Below, one piece after another: positions 49,981-59,198 of a stretch of DNA of 64,000 nt. The stretch spans positions 113,876-177,875 of the forward strand of contig NZ_LWQS01000082.1 of assembly GCF_001650695.1 (NCBI RefSeq), in the 5' to 3' direction. The DNA is from Chloroflexus islandicus. Lineage in GTDB: Bacteria > Chloroflexota > Chloroflexia > Chloroflexales > Chloroflexaceae. Under the pieces are notes generated by a model, which worked only from the letters and a program-made list of their open reading frames with translations, was not told the origin of the DNA and did no database searches. The stretch's first letter is position 1. Every line of letters begins with the position of its first letter. The position numbers were made by a program, and so were the translations under genes.

Positions 49981-50589
49981 TCAAACCACGTCGTTGCAGA
50001 AGCGGCGGAACTCGCAGTTGACGCATAACGCCCGGCTGCTCGGCGGTGGCGGCATCGCTTCTGTCCGGATGGCTTGCTGAATGGCGTTGATTGTCTCGAG
50101 CACGTTGCGCCGGAGTTGCGGACTGATTGGCACTTTTTCCGCTTTGCGCAAGGGGATGTGGTAGATCCAGCCTACTTCGACTGGTATCCCCCATACCTCT
50201 TCGATCAGCAGCGCATAGGCCCCGACTTGCAGTTTGAAGTGCGGCCCCGCCGCCTGTTCACTGTCTTTGTAGTCAACCACCACCGCTTTCGCCGCTGGGT
50301 CGCTCCGGTTGGGGACGGCAATCGCGAGATCGAGGATGCCTCTCACACCGAGCCGTTCTGACCGCAGGTAGACGTTGAAGAACCGTTCGCCGCTTTTTAA
50401 GCCGTAGGTGCGTAGCGACCGCCGCTCTTCGCGATCTTCTTCCGTCCGGTGGCTGGCCGCTCCCTGCCGCATGAGATCGGTCTTGGGCCGGATGGCCGGC
50501 AAGCAGTAGGCGTACCATACGACGCGCGGACAGTAGCGCCATTGTTTGATATCGCTGACTTCGATCGTGTCTAGATCAGGCATCGTCAT
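49981..50589 (-). CDS. cas4: Cas4 nuclease
   Basis: RecB-like exonuclease of 202 residues that helps prepare spacers with the correct adjacent motif for Cas1-Cas2. Four cysteines for a 4Fe-4S cluster are visible: C20 (WRYCPR) and C189, C192, C198 (ALCVNCEFRRFCND). Nuclease motifs include GILDLAI, VVVDYKDSE and QVGAYAL. The first ATG of a close pair (50,589; the other is 50,583) is chosen because GGAG lies 7 nt upstream. It overlaps the cas2 stop by 14 nt, so the two are coupled. It is the last cas gene before the leader; in many type I-B loci cas4 instead precedes cas1. Confidence 0.95.
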   Translation of the reverse strand: MTMPDLDTIEVSDIKQWRYCPRVVWYAYCLPAIRPKTDLMRQGAASHRTEEDREERRSLRTYGLKSGERFFNVYLRSERLGVRGILDLAIAVPNRSDPAAKAVVVDYKDSEQAAGPHFKLQVGAYALLIEEVWGIPVEVGWIYHIPLRKAEKVPISPQLRRNVLETINAIQQAIRTEAMPPPPSSRALCVNCEFRRFCNDVV

Positions 50590-50833
50590 AGTGCTGCTCC
50601 AGTGTCCGCCGTTCACCCCACGTTTTGGCGTCGAAGGCGAAGAGTTGGACGTTGGCGGTACGGCCTTTGAGCCGGCGGCTGATTTCGCCGAACAGTGCGC
50701 GTTGGTGCGCTCGGCTGAGGTTGCCGGCGAAGGCGCTGTATTGGATCCGTTGCAAGCCGTAGTCGAGGCATGCGTCGGCGACGCGCTGCCGCGCCCGGTC
50801 GTCAGGGATGTCGTAAATGACGAGACATTGCAT
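50576..50833 (-). CDS. cas2: Cas2
   Basis: 85-residue ferredoxin-fold subunit of the Cas1-Cas2 spacer integrase. The first strand has LVIYDIPDD with the conserved D8, and the rest (RRLKGRTANVQLFAFDAKTW) keeps the usual length and pattern. It starts 12 nt after the cas1 stop and overlaps cas4. Confidence 0.96.
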   Translation of the reverse strand: MQCLVIYDIPDDRARQRVADACLDYGLQRIQYSAFAGNLSRAHQRALFGEISRRLKGRTANVQLFAFDAKTWGERRTLEQHYDDA

Positions 50834-50845
50834 GGCTGGCCTCGC

Positions 50846-51859
50846 TTACCAACCCATCACGAAGGGCGTGTAGCTCTCGCGTTCACCGCGGACGAAGGTG
50901 GCAATGTGGCGCGCTTGGCACTGGAGGATGTGCCGGATCGGTTGCCGTTTGCCTTCATACGGTTCGGTCGATTCGAGCCGCTCGAGCACTTTGCTGACGA
51001 TCCGTTCGCGGGTAGCCTTATCGAGCCGTCCATCTTCTTCGCGCCCAATCTGCCAGCCGCGGGTGATTTGCCCCAACAATGGCCGGTCAACCACCGCTTG
51101 GCGAAATTCTTCGATCAGATCGAGCACCAGACTCGGTTTGCCCGGCCGGTCGGCATGCAACAGACCAGCATACGGGTCGAGACCGGCTAGGATGATGGCA
51201 TGTTCGACTTGGCCGTATAAGACGCCGTAGCCGTAGTTAAGCACTTGGTTGAACGGGTCGCTTGCGCCGCGGGTTTCGCGCCCCGGCCAGTTGAGTTCAG
51301 CCGGCACGAGCAGTCCGATGGCTTGCCAGTAGCGCGCTGCGTAACGGCCTTCGATCCCCATTAGCGCTTCGCGCAGCTCGTCAACCGTCTCACCCTGCAG
51401 CCGTTCAACTGCAATCTGATAGTCAACCACTTCACCCGCCACCGCCATAAGCTGTTCATAGACCTCTGGCGCCGTCTCTTTGCGGTTTTTGGCCGCGTAG
51501 CGCAAGAGGTTGGCTTGGTTGCCAAGTTTGCCCAGTGTGAAGGCGCGGGCAAGGGCGACGCCGGCCGGCCCGTCGTAGGCGCGCAATTGCGCGCGCCGGG
51601 TGAGGACGGTGCCGGTGAGGCCGGCGCTGTAGAGGCTGGCGTGCGGGGTGCCGTTGGCGCTGATGAAGTGGATGGGAATGCCCTCTTCACTGCACGCCCG
51701 CACGGCGTCGCTGCTGATCGCTACCCCGCCGCCACAGATGATCACCTGTCGCAGGTGCATGATCGGCACCTCGCGTTTCTCGCCGTTGTCGGTGGTGACT
51801 CGCAGCCGGCCTTGGTGTTTGCCGACAAAACTGCCGCGTTCGCTAACGATGAGTTCCAT
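50846..51859 (-). CDS. cas1: Cas1 integrase
   Basis: 337-residue CRISPR integrase. Probable metal ligands are E170 (LMGIEGRYAARYW), H235 (LLHADRPGKPSLVLDL) and D247, in the order and spacing of Cas1 active sites. The N-terminal beta domain starts MELIVSERGSFVG. There is no fused reverse transcriptase or Cas4 domain. AAGGAAG lies about 8 nt before the ATG. A separate promoter is predicted in the 186-bp gap after cas6, so cas1-cas2-cas4 may be regulated apart from the interference genes. Confidence 0.97.
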   Translation of the reverse strand: MELIVSERGSFVGKHQGRLRVTTDNGEKREVPIMHLRQVIICGGGVAISSDAVRACSEEGIPIHFISANGTPHASLYSAGLTGTVLTRRAQLRAYDGPAGVALARAFTLGKLGNQANLLRYAAKNRKETAPEVYEQLMAVAGEVVDYQIAVERLQGETVDELREALMGIEGRYAARYWQAIGLLVPAELNWPGRETRGASDPFNQVLNYGYGVLYGQVEHAIILAGLDPYAGLLHADRPGKPSLVLDLIEEFRQAVVDRPLLGQITRGWQIGREEDGRLDKATRERIVSKVLERLESTEPYEGKRQPIRHILQCQARHIATFVRGERESYTPFVMGW

Positions 51860-51992
51860 GGCGCAGTCTTCCTTTCTGTACCGGCGTCGCCCGCAATGGG
51901 TGACATACTGGTTGTTAAGGTGCGGAAACGATCATGCAGTGCGCTGATAGCTGCGATGCTGGCTCGGTTGTCGCGCGCTGCCGGTGTGTTCA

Positions 51993-52022
51993 TTGATACT
52001 CCGAAATGCCTGTCGTTGTCAA
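51993..52022 (-). promoter_or_regulatory. Predicted internal promoter for cas1-cas2-cas4
   Basis: On the minus strand a perfect TTGACA (52,017-52,022) is followed after 18 nt by TATCAA (51,993-51,998). It lies in the only sizeable gap within the cas6-cas4 half of the operon. Transcription would start near 51,986, about 127 nt before the cas1 ATG. Confidence 0.55.
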
Positions 52023-52045
52023 GTCCCAACGCCTCGTCGCTGGCA

Positions 52046-53023
52046 TTACGGCAAGACCTCCATCCCAGCCGGGGTGTACCAGCCGTCGCCTTTGACCGCG
52101 TTGCGCCCGACGTGGATCAGGCTGCCCCAGACGATCAGCTCGCGCAGGGGCGCGAGCGGCCCGCTGAAGGTGGCGCTGCCGATCAGTCCGCCCACTGGGG
52201 TGCGCCGTTGCTGGCGCGACGAAACGCTCACCACGTCAACCCAGCGCGTTTGATCGACCGTTGTCGTGACCTGCTCGGCAATTGCGAGCAGGCCGCGAAA
52301 GTCGATCGTCAGCGGGCCAGCGCCATAGGCCCGGCTGAGGTCGTCGAGCCGGCGCATGAGGCGCTGGATCAGCGGCCTAAATGTGATCTGCTTCACCAGC
52401 CGGTCTTGGTCGACCAAGCGGGCCGGTGTGTGAAAGGTGAGCGTGATCTGATCGGTCGGCAACCGCGCCGCGTAGTCTTGCACCGCCGTCGCATCGATCG
52501 GCAGGCTGGGGAAGTTGACGTTGCCGCCGGGCAGCGGGTAGAGCATCTGCCGCTCGCCGCTCAGCGGGTTGTACGCTTCGATCGCGTTGAGCTTGATCGT
52601 GCCGCGCCGGCGACCGAGTTCGGTCAAGCTGATGCCGATCCCGTCACGTTCGAGTTCGCGCACGGCCATGACGATGAAGGGGAAGAAGATGTCGGCTTGA
52701 CCAAAGAGGGCTAGACCAAACCGGATGGTCTCGCCGGGTTGGTAGCGTCTCCCGCTGTCGCGGGGCGGGCGCACCACATACGGACGCGGGCGCTGCTCGC
52801 TGCCTTTTTCGTCTTCGCTGCGCATCGGCGCGACCAGCGCCGCGACTGGACAATGCTGGAACAGCGGGCAGCCGGCGCAGGTGGCGGCGCTTTTGTTGGC
52901 GCAGAACCGGTTCCAGAGCGCGTTGGAAATGGCGCCGCGCACGGCCGGCCCGCTGTGCGCGGCTAGCACGACTGGGGTGGCGGCGGTGGCGGTAAAGATG
53001 AGATGATGTACCGTCAGACTCAT
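52046..53023 (-). CDS. cas6: Cas6 pre-crRNA endoribonuclease
   Basis: 325 residues from the ATG at 53,021-53,023, which has GGAG about 7 nt upstream; the frame is open 4 codons further. This is the larger Cas6 form (PF10040-like) with an N-terminal cysteine cluster CANKSAATCAGCPLFQHCP and a C-terminal Gly-rich RAMP region (GGLIGSATFSGPL ... IVWGSLIHVGRNAVKGDG). It should cut the long array transcript within each repeat and leave an 8-nt 5' handle. The histidine in SLIHVGRN is a plausible active-site residue. It begins 2 nt after the cas3 stop. Confidence 0.93.
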   Translation of the reverse strand: MSLTVHHLIFTATAATPVVLAAHSGPAVRGAISNALWNRFCANKSAATCAGCPLFQHCPVAALVAPMRSEDEKGSEQRPRPYVVRPPRDSGRRYQPGETIRFGLALFGQADIFFPFIVMAVRELERDGIGISLTELGRRRGTIKLNAIEAYNPLSGERQMLYPLPGGNVNFPSLPIDATAVQDYAARLPTDQITLTFHTPARLVDQDRLVKQITFRPLIQRLMRRLDDLSRAYGAGPLTIDFRGLLAIAEQVTTTVDQTRWVDVVSVSSRQQRRTPVGGLIGSATFSGPLAPLRELIVWGSLIHVGRNAVKGDGWYTPAGMEVLP

Positions 53024-53025
53024 AC

Positions 53026-55374
53026 TTAACTCCAATCCGGATCAATCACGATGTCACTGAACGAGAGACCGTTGCGCTCGTCGTAGGGAAGCTGCACGAC
53101 CCATACCCGTCGCTTGCCGGTCTCTTCCGCCGGACGCAGTTTGCCTTGGCTGCGCAAGATGGCAAACCGTTGTTTGCTGATGCTGACCAGATAATTGTTT
53201 GCTTCGATAAATTGCTCCTCGACTAATCGCTCGACATAGGCGCGCTCGAAACAGTGCGGTACGACATCAACGCCGTCAAACATGCGCTCGAAGTCGTCTT
53301 CGCGCTGTTCGTCGCTCTGGAATGGGCGTAACCCGCTGATGATCAGATCGACCTGCTGCGCCATCCGCCGGTAGGCCTCTGTCCATTGCTGTTCCAGCAC
53401 GGGATCGGCGTAAATGCGGTCGAGCCATTCGTTGGTCGCCGCTTCGTCGATGATCGCGCCGTTGTGCCGTTCGAGTTCGGCCAGCGTGACTCGCACGATA
53501 TGGCCGGCGCGGGCTGGGTCGCGGTCGCGGCCATAGACGCCTTGCCCGTCATTGGGCTGGCGAAAGACGTAGACTGGGCAGATGCCTTTGGCGCCGCGCC
53601 GGTTGGCGCGGCCAAACCGTTGCAAGAGGGCTTCCAGCGGGGCTGGATCACTATATACGGTGTCGAGGTCAATATCGAGGCTGACTTCGACCACTTGGGT
53701 TGCAATCAGCGCCAGCGGCGGGCGCTGGCTAGCCTCGCTGGCGCACCGTTCCCGAATCGCCTGTTCGAGCCGGTTGCGGTCGCCGTAGGTAAACCGGCTG
53801 TGGATCACGATTAGTTGCTCTGACCCCAACCCGGCTTGGGCCAGTTTGTCGCGCAGCTCTTGCACCCGCGCCACCGTGTTGGCGCAGACCAACACTTGCT
53901 GGCCATTCCGCACTTGCGCCACAATTTCGCTGATCGTCGCCGGATCGGTCAGTTCGCCGTCGCGCAGGTGCAAGCGATGGCGGCGGAAGCGGGCAAAGAT
54001 GTCCGGCGTGGCGCTGATGAACGCTGTCTCGCCGAGCGCCTCGTCCAGACGGTCGCGGATGATCTGCGGGAAGGTGGCCGACATGACGAAGAAGCGGGCC
54101 GCGAACTGTTCGCGCAGATAGCGCATCAGACCAGTAATCAACGCCAGCCGCTCCGGTTCATAGGCATGAATCTCGTCAAAGATGAAAGCGGCGTGGGCGT
54201 AATCGGCCAGCATGGCCTCAAAGCCGCGCAGTTGGAAGAGCGCTTTGAGCAACTGGTAGGGGCTGAGCACCTTGAGCGGGCGGGCGTGCAGGATATTCAG
54301 GTTTTTCTCCCACTGCACCCGCCGCGCCGCCGCCGCCGACCATTCCTCGCCTTCGCGGAAGCGGGCGTAGAGGGCCTGCGCTGCCCGGCCATGCTGCAAA
54401 CCAACCGCCTGATCGCCAAAGCTGCGCCGGAGCCGGTCGTACATCGCGTTCATGCTGGCCTGATAGGGCAGGGCGTAAAAGATGCGCGCCGGCGGGCAGC
54501 AACCATCCCCCAATGCCCAATACAGCGCCGCCTCGGTCTTGCCGCTGCCGGTCGGCGCCATCAGCAGCGCCGATTGGCCGCCGATCGCGCCGCTGCGCCG
54601 TTGGTGCTCATAGACCTGCTGGCCCGCCGGGACGAGGCGCTGCGCCAGCGCCGGCCACGTTTCGCTGATCGGCGGCGGCACCCGCTGCACATACGCCGAC
54701 GCCATGTGATCGGCGGTGGTGATCAGGCCGCGCAGCAAGATGCCGGGCAGGCGCGCGGCGTGGTCATATTCCAGCTCGGCTACCCAGTCGTGGTAGACCT
54801 GCAACCAGTAGCGCACCCGCTTGGCATTGATCGTCACCGGTTGCGGCGCGATTGCCTCCGCCACTGTGGCCAACCCGAGCTGCTCGCGCCACGGGTTGGC
54901 GCATGTCGCCAGCCACTCGGCCAGCAACCCGGCAGTCTCCGCATCCACTTCGTTGCACAGCTCAACCAGCGGATCGTTGCGCAGGCCCAGCGGATAGGTC
55001 TGCGCAATCTCTGGCTCGTCGCGGTGGTGGGAAACGATCGCAGCCACCAGCCACCGCTGTTCAGCGGCGCTAAACCCATGCGCAACCGCGGCCACAAAGG
55101 CCAGCGAGAGCACTTCGTGGCGGTGCGGCCACGCCGGCCCGCCACGCAGCCGGCGCTGAAAGCCGTGCGCCGCTTTGCCAAAGTCGTGCAGAAACACCGC
55201 CCAATAGAGGCAATGCCACAACCGGCTCTCACCGGCGAGCTGCGGGCGCAACCGGTAGAGATCGGCCAGCCGGCAGAGCACCTGCCACGTGTGCGCCGCC
55301 AGCGTCTCGCCACCGTGTTGCACACTCTTCGCCAACAGATGATCGATCGCGTCAGGCCATAGTGATGGCTTCAT
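53026..55374 (-). CDS. cas3: Cas3 HD nuclease-helicase
   Basis: 782 residues from the ATG at 55,372-55,374 (GGGAG 6 nt upstream), overlapping cas5 by 23 nt. The HD nuclease half shows HDFGK (about 63-67), a histidine in PHRHEVLS and HHRDE (about 116-120). The helicase half has Walker A APTGSGKTE (GSGKT at about 276-280), DEIH (400-403), VVEVSLDIDLD and a motif VI arginine region (LLQRFGRANRRG). Both domains are joined and all key residues are present, so it should unwind and shred the DNA marked by Cascade. Confidence 0.97.
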   Translation of the reverse strand: MKPSLWPDAIDHLLAKSVQHGGETLAAHTWQVLCRLADLYRLRPQLAGESRLWHCLYWAVFLHDFGKAAHGFQRRLRGGPAWPHRHEVLSLAFVAAVAHGFSAAEQRWLVAAIVSHHRDEPEIAQTYPLGLRNDPLVELCNEVDAETAGLLAEWLATCANPWREQLGLATVAEAIAPQPVTINAKRVRYWLQVYHDWVAELEYDHAARLPGILLRGLITTADHMASAYVQRVPPPISETWPALAQRLVPAGQQVYEHQRRSGAIGGQSALLMAPTGSGKTEAALYWALGDGCCPPARIFYALPYQASMNAMYDRLRRSFGDQAVGLQHGRAAQALYARFREGEEWSAAAARRVQWEKNLNILHARPLKVLSPYQLLKALFQLRGFEAMLADYAHAAFIFDEIHAYEPERLALITGLMRYLREQFAARFFVMSATFPQIIRDRLDEALGETAFISATPDIFARFRRHRLHLRDGELTDPATISEIVAQVRNGQQVLVCANTVARVQELRDKLAQAGLGSEQLIVIHSRFTYGDRNRLEQAIRERCASEASQRPPLALIATQVVEVSLDIDLDTVYSDPAPLEALLQRFGRANRRGAKGICPVYVFRQPNDGQGVYGRDRDPARAGHIVRVTLAELERHNGAIIDEAATNEWLDRIYADPVLEQQWTEAYRRMAQQVDLIISGLRPFQSDEQREDDFERMFDGVDVVPHCFERAYVERLVEEQFIEANNYLVSISKQRFAILRSQGKLRPAEETGKRRVWVVQLPYDERNGLSFSDIVIDPDWS

Positions 55375-56089
55375 CGGCGGCTCCCACAAAACTGTGAAAC
55401 CACAACCCCAACGGCAACCCGTCCACCCGCGGCGCGGTCGGGTCGCTCCAATAGACCGGCTGCTGGTCGCCGAACCGCAGCATCTGCGCGCTCGTCACCC
55501 GCTCAGCCAGCATCAGATAGCGGGCAAAGGTTGGACGCCGCCGATCTCGGTAGTTAATCCAACGCGGCATCAGCGTCACCACGCCGGCCGGCGCCTGCGC
55601 CGCCAGCGCAAACGGCAGCAGCGTGTGCTCGAAATAGACCTGTGCGGCCGGTTGCAGCTCAATGACCTCGATTTGGGTGTAAGCGGCCAAGTCTTGCGAA
55701 CGGCCCAGCACGACCGGGTAGCGCGGCGAACGGAAGGCGTCGATCCAGTCCGGCCGGTTCAGGTAGAGCACTAACCGCGGGAAGAGCAGAATATGGCGCT
55801 TGAACGGGTTGACGTTCCCTTCCAGCACCTTGCGTTCGCCTCCCGGCAGCTTGCCCGACGCAGCGGATAGCACGTGGATGTGTTCGAGGTCATGGCCCTC
55901 GCCGGCGACGGTGAAATGGTACGCGAACGCCAACCCCTCCGGCTCAACCCACTCGCCGAGCGCGCTGCACACATGGCCGTAGATCGTTGCCGGCGGCGGC
56001 AACGGGAAGCTCGGTTGCACGCCGAGCATAAAGTGCGGGTAGCGGAAGGAGGTTGTCACCCCTTCCAGCACAATCTTAAGCACTTGCAT
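55352..56089 (-). CDS. cas5: Cas5, Cascade subunit (type I-B, Cas5t-like)
   Basis: 245 residues from the ATG at 56,087-56,089, which has AGGAG 6 nt upstream. The N-terminus (VLKIVLEGVTTSFRYPHFML, then QPSFPLPPPATIYGHV) carries the Cas5 signature of a RAMP-type first strand and the PPPATI/YGHV segment. Cas5 caps the 5' handle of the crRNA in Cascade. Closest in style to Cas5t, which agrees with the DevR/Cst2-type Cas7 next to it. It overlaps cas3 and is separated from cas7 by a 226-bp repeat-filled gap. Confidence 0.93.
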   Translation of the reverse strand: MQVLKIVLEGVTTSFRYPHFMLGVQPSFPLPPPATIYGHVCSALGEWVEPEGLAFAYHFTVAGEGHDLEHIHVLSAASGKLPGGERKVLEGNVNPFKRHILLFPRLVLYLNRPDWIDAFRSPRYPVVLGRSQDLAAYTQIEVIELQPAAQVYFEHTLLPFALAAQAPAGVVTLMPRWINYRDRRRPTFARYLMLAERVTSAQMLRFGDQQPVYWSDPTAPRVDGLPLGLWFHSFVGAADEAITMA

Positions 56090-56100
56090 CACCAACTCCT

Positions 56101-56315
56101 ATGAAGCGTAGACGCAACGTGAGCAAAGGCGCAGAGATTCAAACGCAAAGGCGCGAAGATCGCAGAGAACGCAAAGATATGTTGGTTGTTTTCCCACCAC
56201 GCTCATACCCCATCCTCAAACCATCTTCGCGCCCTTTGCGAAGCCGGACAGCCGTCCGGCTCTACTGCGTCTTTGCGTTTCAAAACCTCTGCGTCTTTGC
56301 CTCCTCTGCGCCTTC
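56101..56315. repeat. Inverted GCAAAGGCGC-type repeat between cas7 and cas5
   Basis: The left arm (about 56,127-56,176) contains GGCGCAGAGATTCAAACGCA and the right arm (about 56,224-56,305) the complementary CTTCGCGCCCTTTGCG and GCGTTTCAAAACCTCTGCG. One copy of the GGACAGCCGTCC palindrome is embedded near 56,245. It would form a long hairpin in the cas mRNA. No gene is seen. Confidence 0.75.
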
Positions 56316-57407
56316 CTAATCCAACCACGCCGGATGCTGGTCGCACGCCGCCACAAAGTGCAAGAACGCCTCTCGCGGATGGCTCAACTCGATGCGCGGC
56401 AAGCCGTGCTCGGCGGCGCTTGCATGATGTTCAGCCACAAACTGCTCGAACGCGGCCCGCGCCTCGTCGAGATAGCCCTTCACCCATCCCACGTACACCG
56501 GCGACAGGATGCCATCGGCAAAGACGCGCAACGCCTCGCGCAGCGCGTCGATCTTGATCTCAGGCTGGCCGGCGCGATTGGCCCCCACCGTATGGTGGAA
56601 GATGTGATTCCCGCCTTTGGTCACGGCAAAGATCACCAGCGCCGGACTAACATCGGTGTAATGCAGCGTCTGCTTCGCCCCGCCTTCGAGGTGCGCCATC
56701 CCGGTAAAGAGCGCCTTCACCCGCGCCAGCCGCTCCGCTTTGGGCAAGCGGTACGACTTCTCCGCTTCCAGATGCTCGGCGCCGCGATAGTCGCTGATAA
56801 TCTTGACCCGCTCATCATCGAGGTTGCGGAACCCGGTGCGGTTCCGGTACGAGAAGGTGCCGCACGACCACAGATCGAGCGAGAAGAGCCCCTTGAGCGT
56901 CGTGCGGTAGAACTGGTGCTCGTGCGGCACCGGATTCCCCTCGTGGCGCGACATCACCCCAAAATCGTTGGTCGGATTGACCGGCGCAATCGAGACTAGC
57001 GTGCTCACCCGCAGCGGCGACGCCCGCGTGATCGTATCCGTCACCGGCGTCGCCTCGTCGAGCATCGTCATCTGCTCACGGCTCTTCTTAGCCGTATCCG
57101 ACTTGCCCGGCGCGCGCATATACCCAAACAGGTCGTCATCCCAATACTTGATCGGGTTGGCATCGGTGTAGGCGATCTTTTCCTCACGGAAAATCGGCGA
57201 CGCCTTCCATTCCGGCACCCGCTCTTCGAGCGTGGTGCGCAACCAGTAGCGAAACGCTTGCGCCGAGACATACGGGAAGGCGCCGGCTTTGGTCGTAATC
57301 ACCTTCACGCCGACAGTGTTATCTTCCCGCTCGCCGGGGATCGCCCCCAAGTTGTTGAGCGCCGACGCCGGCGCATCGATCAAGAAGAGACCGGTCACGA
57401 ATGCCAT
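56316..57407 (-). CDS. cas7: Cas7, Cascade backbone (Cst2/DevR-like)
   Basis: 363 residues with GGAGG 7-8 nt before the ATG. The N-terminus (FVTGLFLIDAPASALNN, then EREDNTVGVKVITTKAG and FPYVSAQAFRYWLR) is characteristic of the DevR/Cst2 group of Cas7 proteins in type I-B systems. Several copies bind along the spacer part of the crRNA. It lies between cas8 and cas5, as expected, but with repeat-filled gaps of about 250 bp and 226 bp on either side. Confidence 0.94.
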   Translation of the reverse strand: MAFVTGLFLIDAPASALNNLGAIPGEREDNTVGVKVITTKAGAFPYVSAQAFRYWLRTTLEERVPEWKASPIFREEKIAYTDANPIKYWDDDLFGYMRAPGKSDTAKKSREQMTMLDEATPVTDTITRASPLRVSTLVSIAPVNPTNDFGVMSRHEGNPVPHEHQFYRTTLKGLFSLDLWSCGTFSYRNRTGFRNLDDERVKIISDYRGAEHLEAEKSYRLPKAERLARVKALFTGMAHLEGGAKQTLHYTDVSPALVIFAVTKGGNHIFHHTVGANRAGQPEIKIDALREALRVFADGILSPVYVGWVKGYLDEARAAFEQFVAEHHASAAEHGLPRIELSHPREAFLHFVAACDQHPAWLD

Positions 57408-57494
57408 TGGGTGTCCTCCTTGTTGCTATCGTTTGTTCCAATCAAAAACCTTTGCGTGCTTAGCGTTCTCTGCGCCTTTGCGTTTGAATCCTCC

Positions 57495-57656
57495 GCGCCC
57501 TCTGCGGAGCCGGACAGCCGTCCGGCTCTACTGCGCCCTCTGCGGAGCCGGACAGCCGTCCGGCTCTACTGCGCCCTCTGCGGAGCCGGACAGCCGTCCG
57601 GCTCTACTGCGCCCTCTGCGGAGCCGGACAGCCGTCCGGCTCTACTGCGCCCTCTA
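57495..57656. repeat. Four tandem 38-bp units of the GGACAGCCGTCC palindrome
   Basis: Units start at 57,495, 57,533, 57,571 and 57,609, with a fifth cut short at 57,647. Each reads GCGCCCTCTGCGGAGCCGGA followed by CAGCCGTCCGGCTCTACT. The block lies between cas8 and cas7, and the stop codon of cas8 is within the partial last unit. Perfect tandem copies of a hairpin should affect the cas transcript, or slip in number between strains. Confidence 0.95.
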
Positions 57657-59153
57657 CACCTCCACCACTTCCTCTTCGCTCGGAATGGCATCGGCGTTAT
57701 TGGCAATCCAATCGCGCAACTGCTCCACCATACGGATCAACACCAGATCACGCATCAACCGCCAATCGCTGCGCAACACCTCATCGCCTTCCATAAACAG
57801 CGCCAGAAAACTATCAAGATCGAACAGCGTCTCGGCCCCGCGCTTATAGCGGGTGTAGTCGATATTCGTCTTGTTCAGCAAGGTCAAAAAGTGATCACTC
57901 CGCTGCACGGTAAAGAATTGGCGGAAAAACCGTTTACCACCCTGATAGCGGGTATAATCGGCCAACTTATCGCCCAACTCCTTCAACTTCGCCACCCGAT
58001 CATCGGTCATAAGCAAAACCTCCTGCACAAATAGTTCAACCAGCGGCCATGAGACAAGATCGGCTTCGCGGCGCGGCGAGTAGTCGCGGCGCGGGTCATC
58101 ATCGGGCCGGCGCGGTTCGGGAATGCGCAGGAAGTAGATGCGCACAAACCGCGCCGCCTTCGCCGGCAAGTCAAATAGGTCTTCGTACAGATAGTTGAAG
58201 CGCGGCTCTCCCGGCTCGGCGGTTTTGCCCCGCTTGCCCGGAGCCGCCGGACGTTGCCAGCTCCGCTGCACCAGCTCGTTCCAGATCGCGCGGTAGGCCG
58301 GCGTGTGAACCGCCAGCAAAAAGCCGGTGATCTGCAACGGCAAGTGGTAGATATCGAGCGAAGGCGACTGGCCGTTGTTGAAATAGTAGGCCGTCACCGT
58401 TGGCCGCCGCTCGCGCCGCGCTTCCTCCTGCATTTGGCGACGGATAATCTCGGCCAGCGTCTCGATCAGCAACGTCTTCAGGCTGCGCGCCGAACCGGGC
58501 AGCTTCTCTTCGCCGGCAGCCTGCGCTTTGGCCACATCGCTCAGATTGCGTTCCAAGAAGCGCTTGGCGAAATCGATTGTCAACTGCTCGTCATCGCTAT
58601 GCACCGCCAGCAAGCCGCCGCCAACCTTGGCGCAGCCGAGCGGCATCGCTTGCAGAGCCAAGATCGCTTCCGCCGCCATCGGCAAACCGGGATCGCCATT
58701 GATAAAGAAGTTGATCGAGTCATCACCCTGCAACAACGGCATCTGCGCCCGCCCCACCCGGCCCGGTTGCAGCTTGCCCGACAACTCTTGCGGCGCTGCC
58801 GGCAAACCGGTAAAGAGACACGTCTCGAGCGAGGCCGCCGCTTGCGCCCACTGCCGCAAATGCCGCTCAGCCCAATACTGGCGCTTCTGGCGCGCTTCGG
58901 CCTGCTTTGCCGGCGTCAAGCCGGGCCGGTCAGGGTTAAACGCCGATTGGGCAAACCATGCGTTGCTGGTAAACGCCATGGTCAAAAAGCTGCGTAACGG
59001 CTGCCGCACATAATTCGCCTCGATGTAATCGGCAATGCGCTGAAAATCGTTCGCGTCAAGATCGGCCAACCGGCGCTTCCCCGCAAACGCGGCCATCGTC
59101 GCCAACCCGACATCGACAAATGGATGGCCGGTGTACGCTATCTGCTGCGCCAT
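57654..59153 (-). CDS. cas8b: Cas8-like large subunit of type I-B Cascade
   Basis: 499 residues from the ATG at 59,151-59,153, chosen over the 26-codon longer frame because GGGAGGAG lies about 5 nt upstream and the protein then starts MAQQIAYTGHPF. The segment CLFTGLPA is a remnant of the zinc-motif region of Cst1/Csx13-type Cas8 proteins. The sequence is otherwise poorly conserved, as usual for Cas8. Its identity follows from being the first gene before Cas7 (Cst2/DevR) and Cas5t. Cas8 recognises the protospacer-adjacent motif and recruits Cas3. The exact subfamily (Tneap or Myxan type) is uncertain. The C-terminus runs into a tandem repeat. Confidence 0.85.
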   Translation of the reverse strand: MAQQIAYTGHPFVDVGLATMAAFAGKRRLADLDANDFQRIADYIEANYVRQPLRSFLTMAFTSNAWFAQSAFNPDRPGLTPAKQAEARQKRQYWAERHLRQWAQAAASLETCLFTGLPAAPQELSGKLQPGRVGRAQMPLLQGDDSINFFINGDPGLPMAAEAILALQAMPLGCAKVGGGLLAVHSDDEQLTIDFAKRFLERNLSDVAKAQAAGEEKLPGSARSLKTLLIETLAEIIRRQMQEEARRERRPTVTAYYFNNGQSPSLDIYHLPLQITGFLLAVHTPAYRAIWNELVQRSWQRPAAPGKRGKTAEPGEPRFNYLYEDLFDLPAKAARFVRIYFLRIPEPRRPDDDPRRDYSPRREADLVSWPLVELFVQEVLLMTDDRVAKLKELGDKLADYTRYQGGKRFFRQFFTVQRSDHFLTLLNKTNIDYTRYKRGAETLFDLDSFLALFMEGDEVLRSDWRLMRDLVLIRMVEQLRDWIANNADAIPSEEEVVEV

Positions 59154-59198
59154 CGCTCTCCTCCCTCTTCCGCTTTCACCTCGCATCCGTTGCTGTGA

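Noticed and set aside
50846..51859. Spacer acquisition from RNA, suggested by hairpin and gene-start spacers
   Set aside because: Cas1 has no fused reverse transcriptase and none is encoded in the window, so RNA capture is not supported here.
51742..52029. Minus-strand frame of 95 codons between cas6 and cas1
   Set aside because: It runs into cas1 in another frame, has no ribosome-binding site and no similarity that I recognise; the gap better fits a promoter and leader for cas1.
53836..55362. Plus-strand frame of 508 codons opposite cas3
   Set aside because: Antisense shadow of Cas3; all Cas3 motifs are intact on the minus strand.
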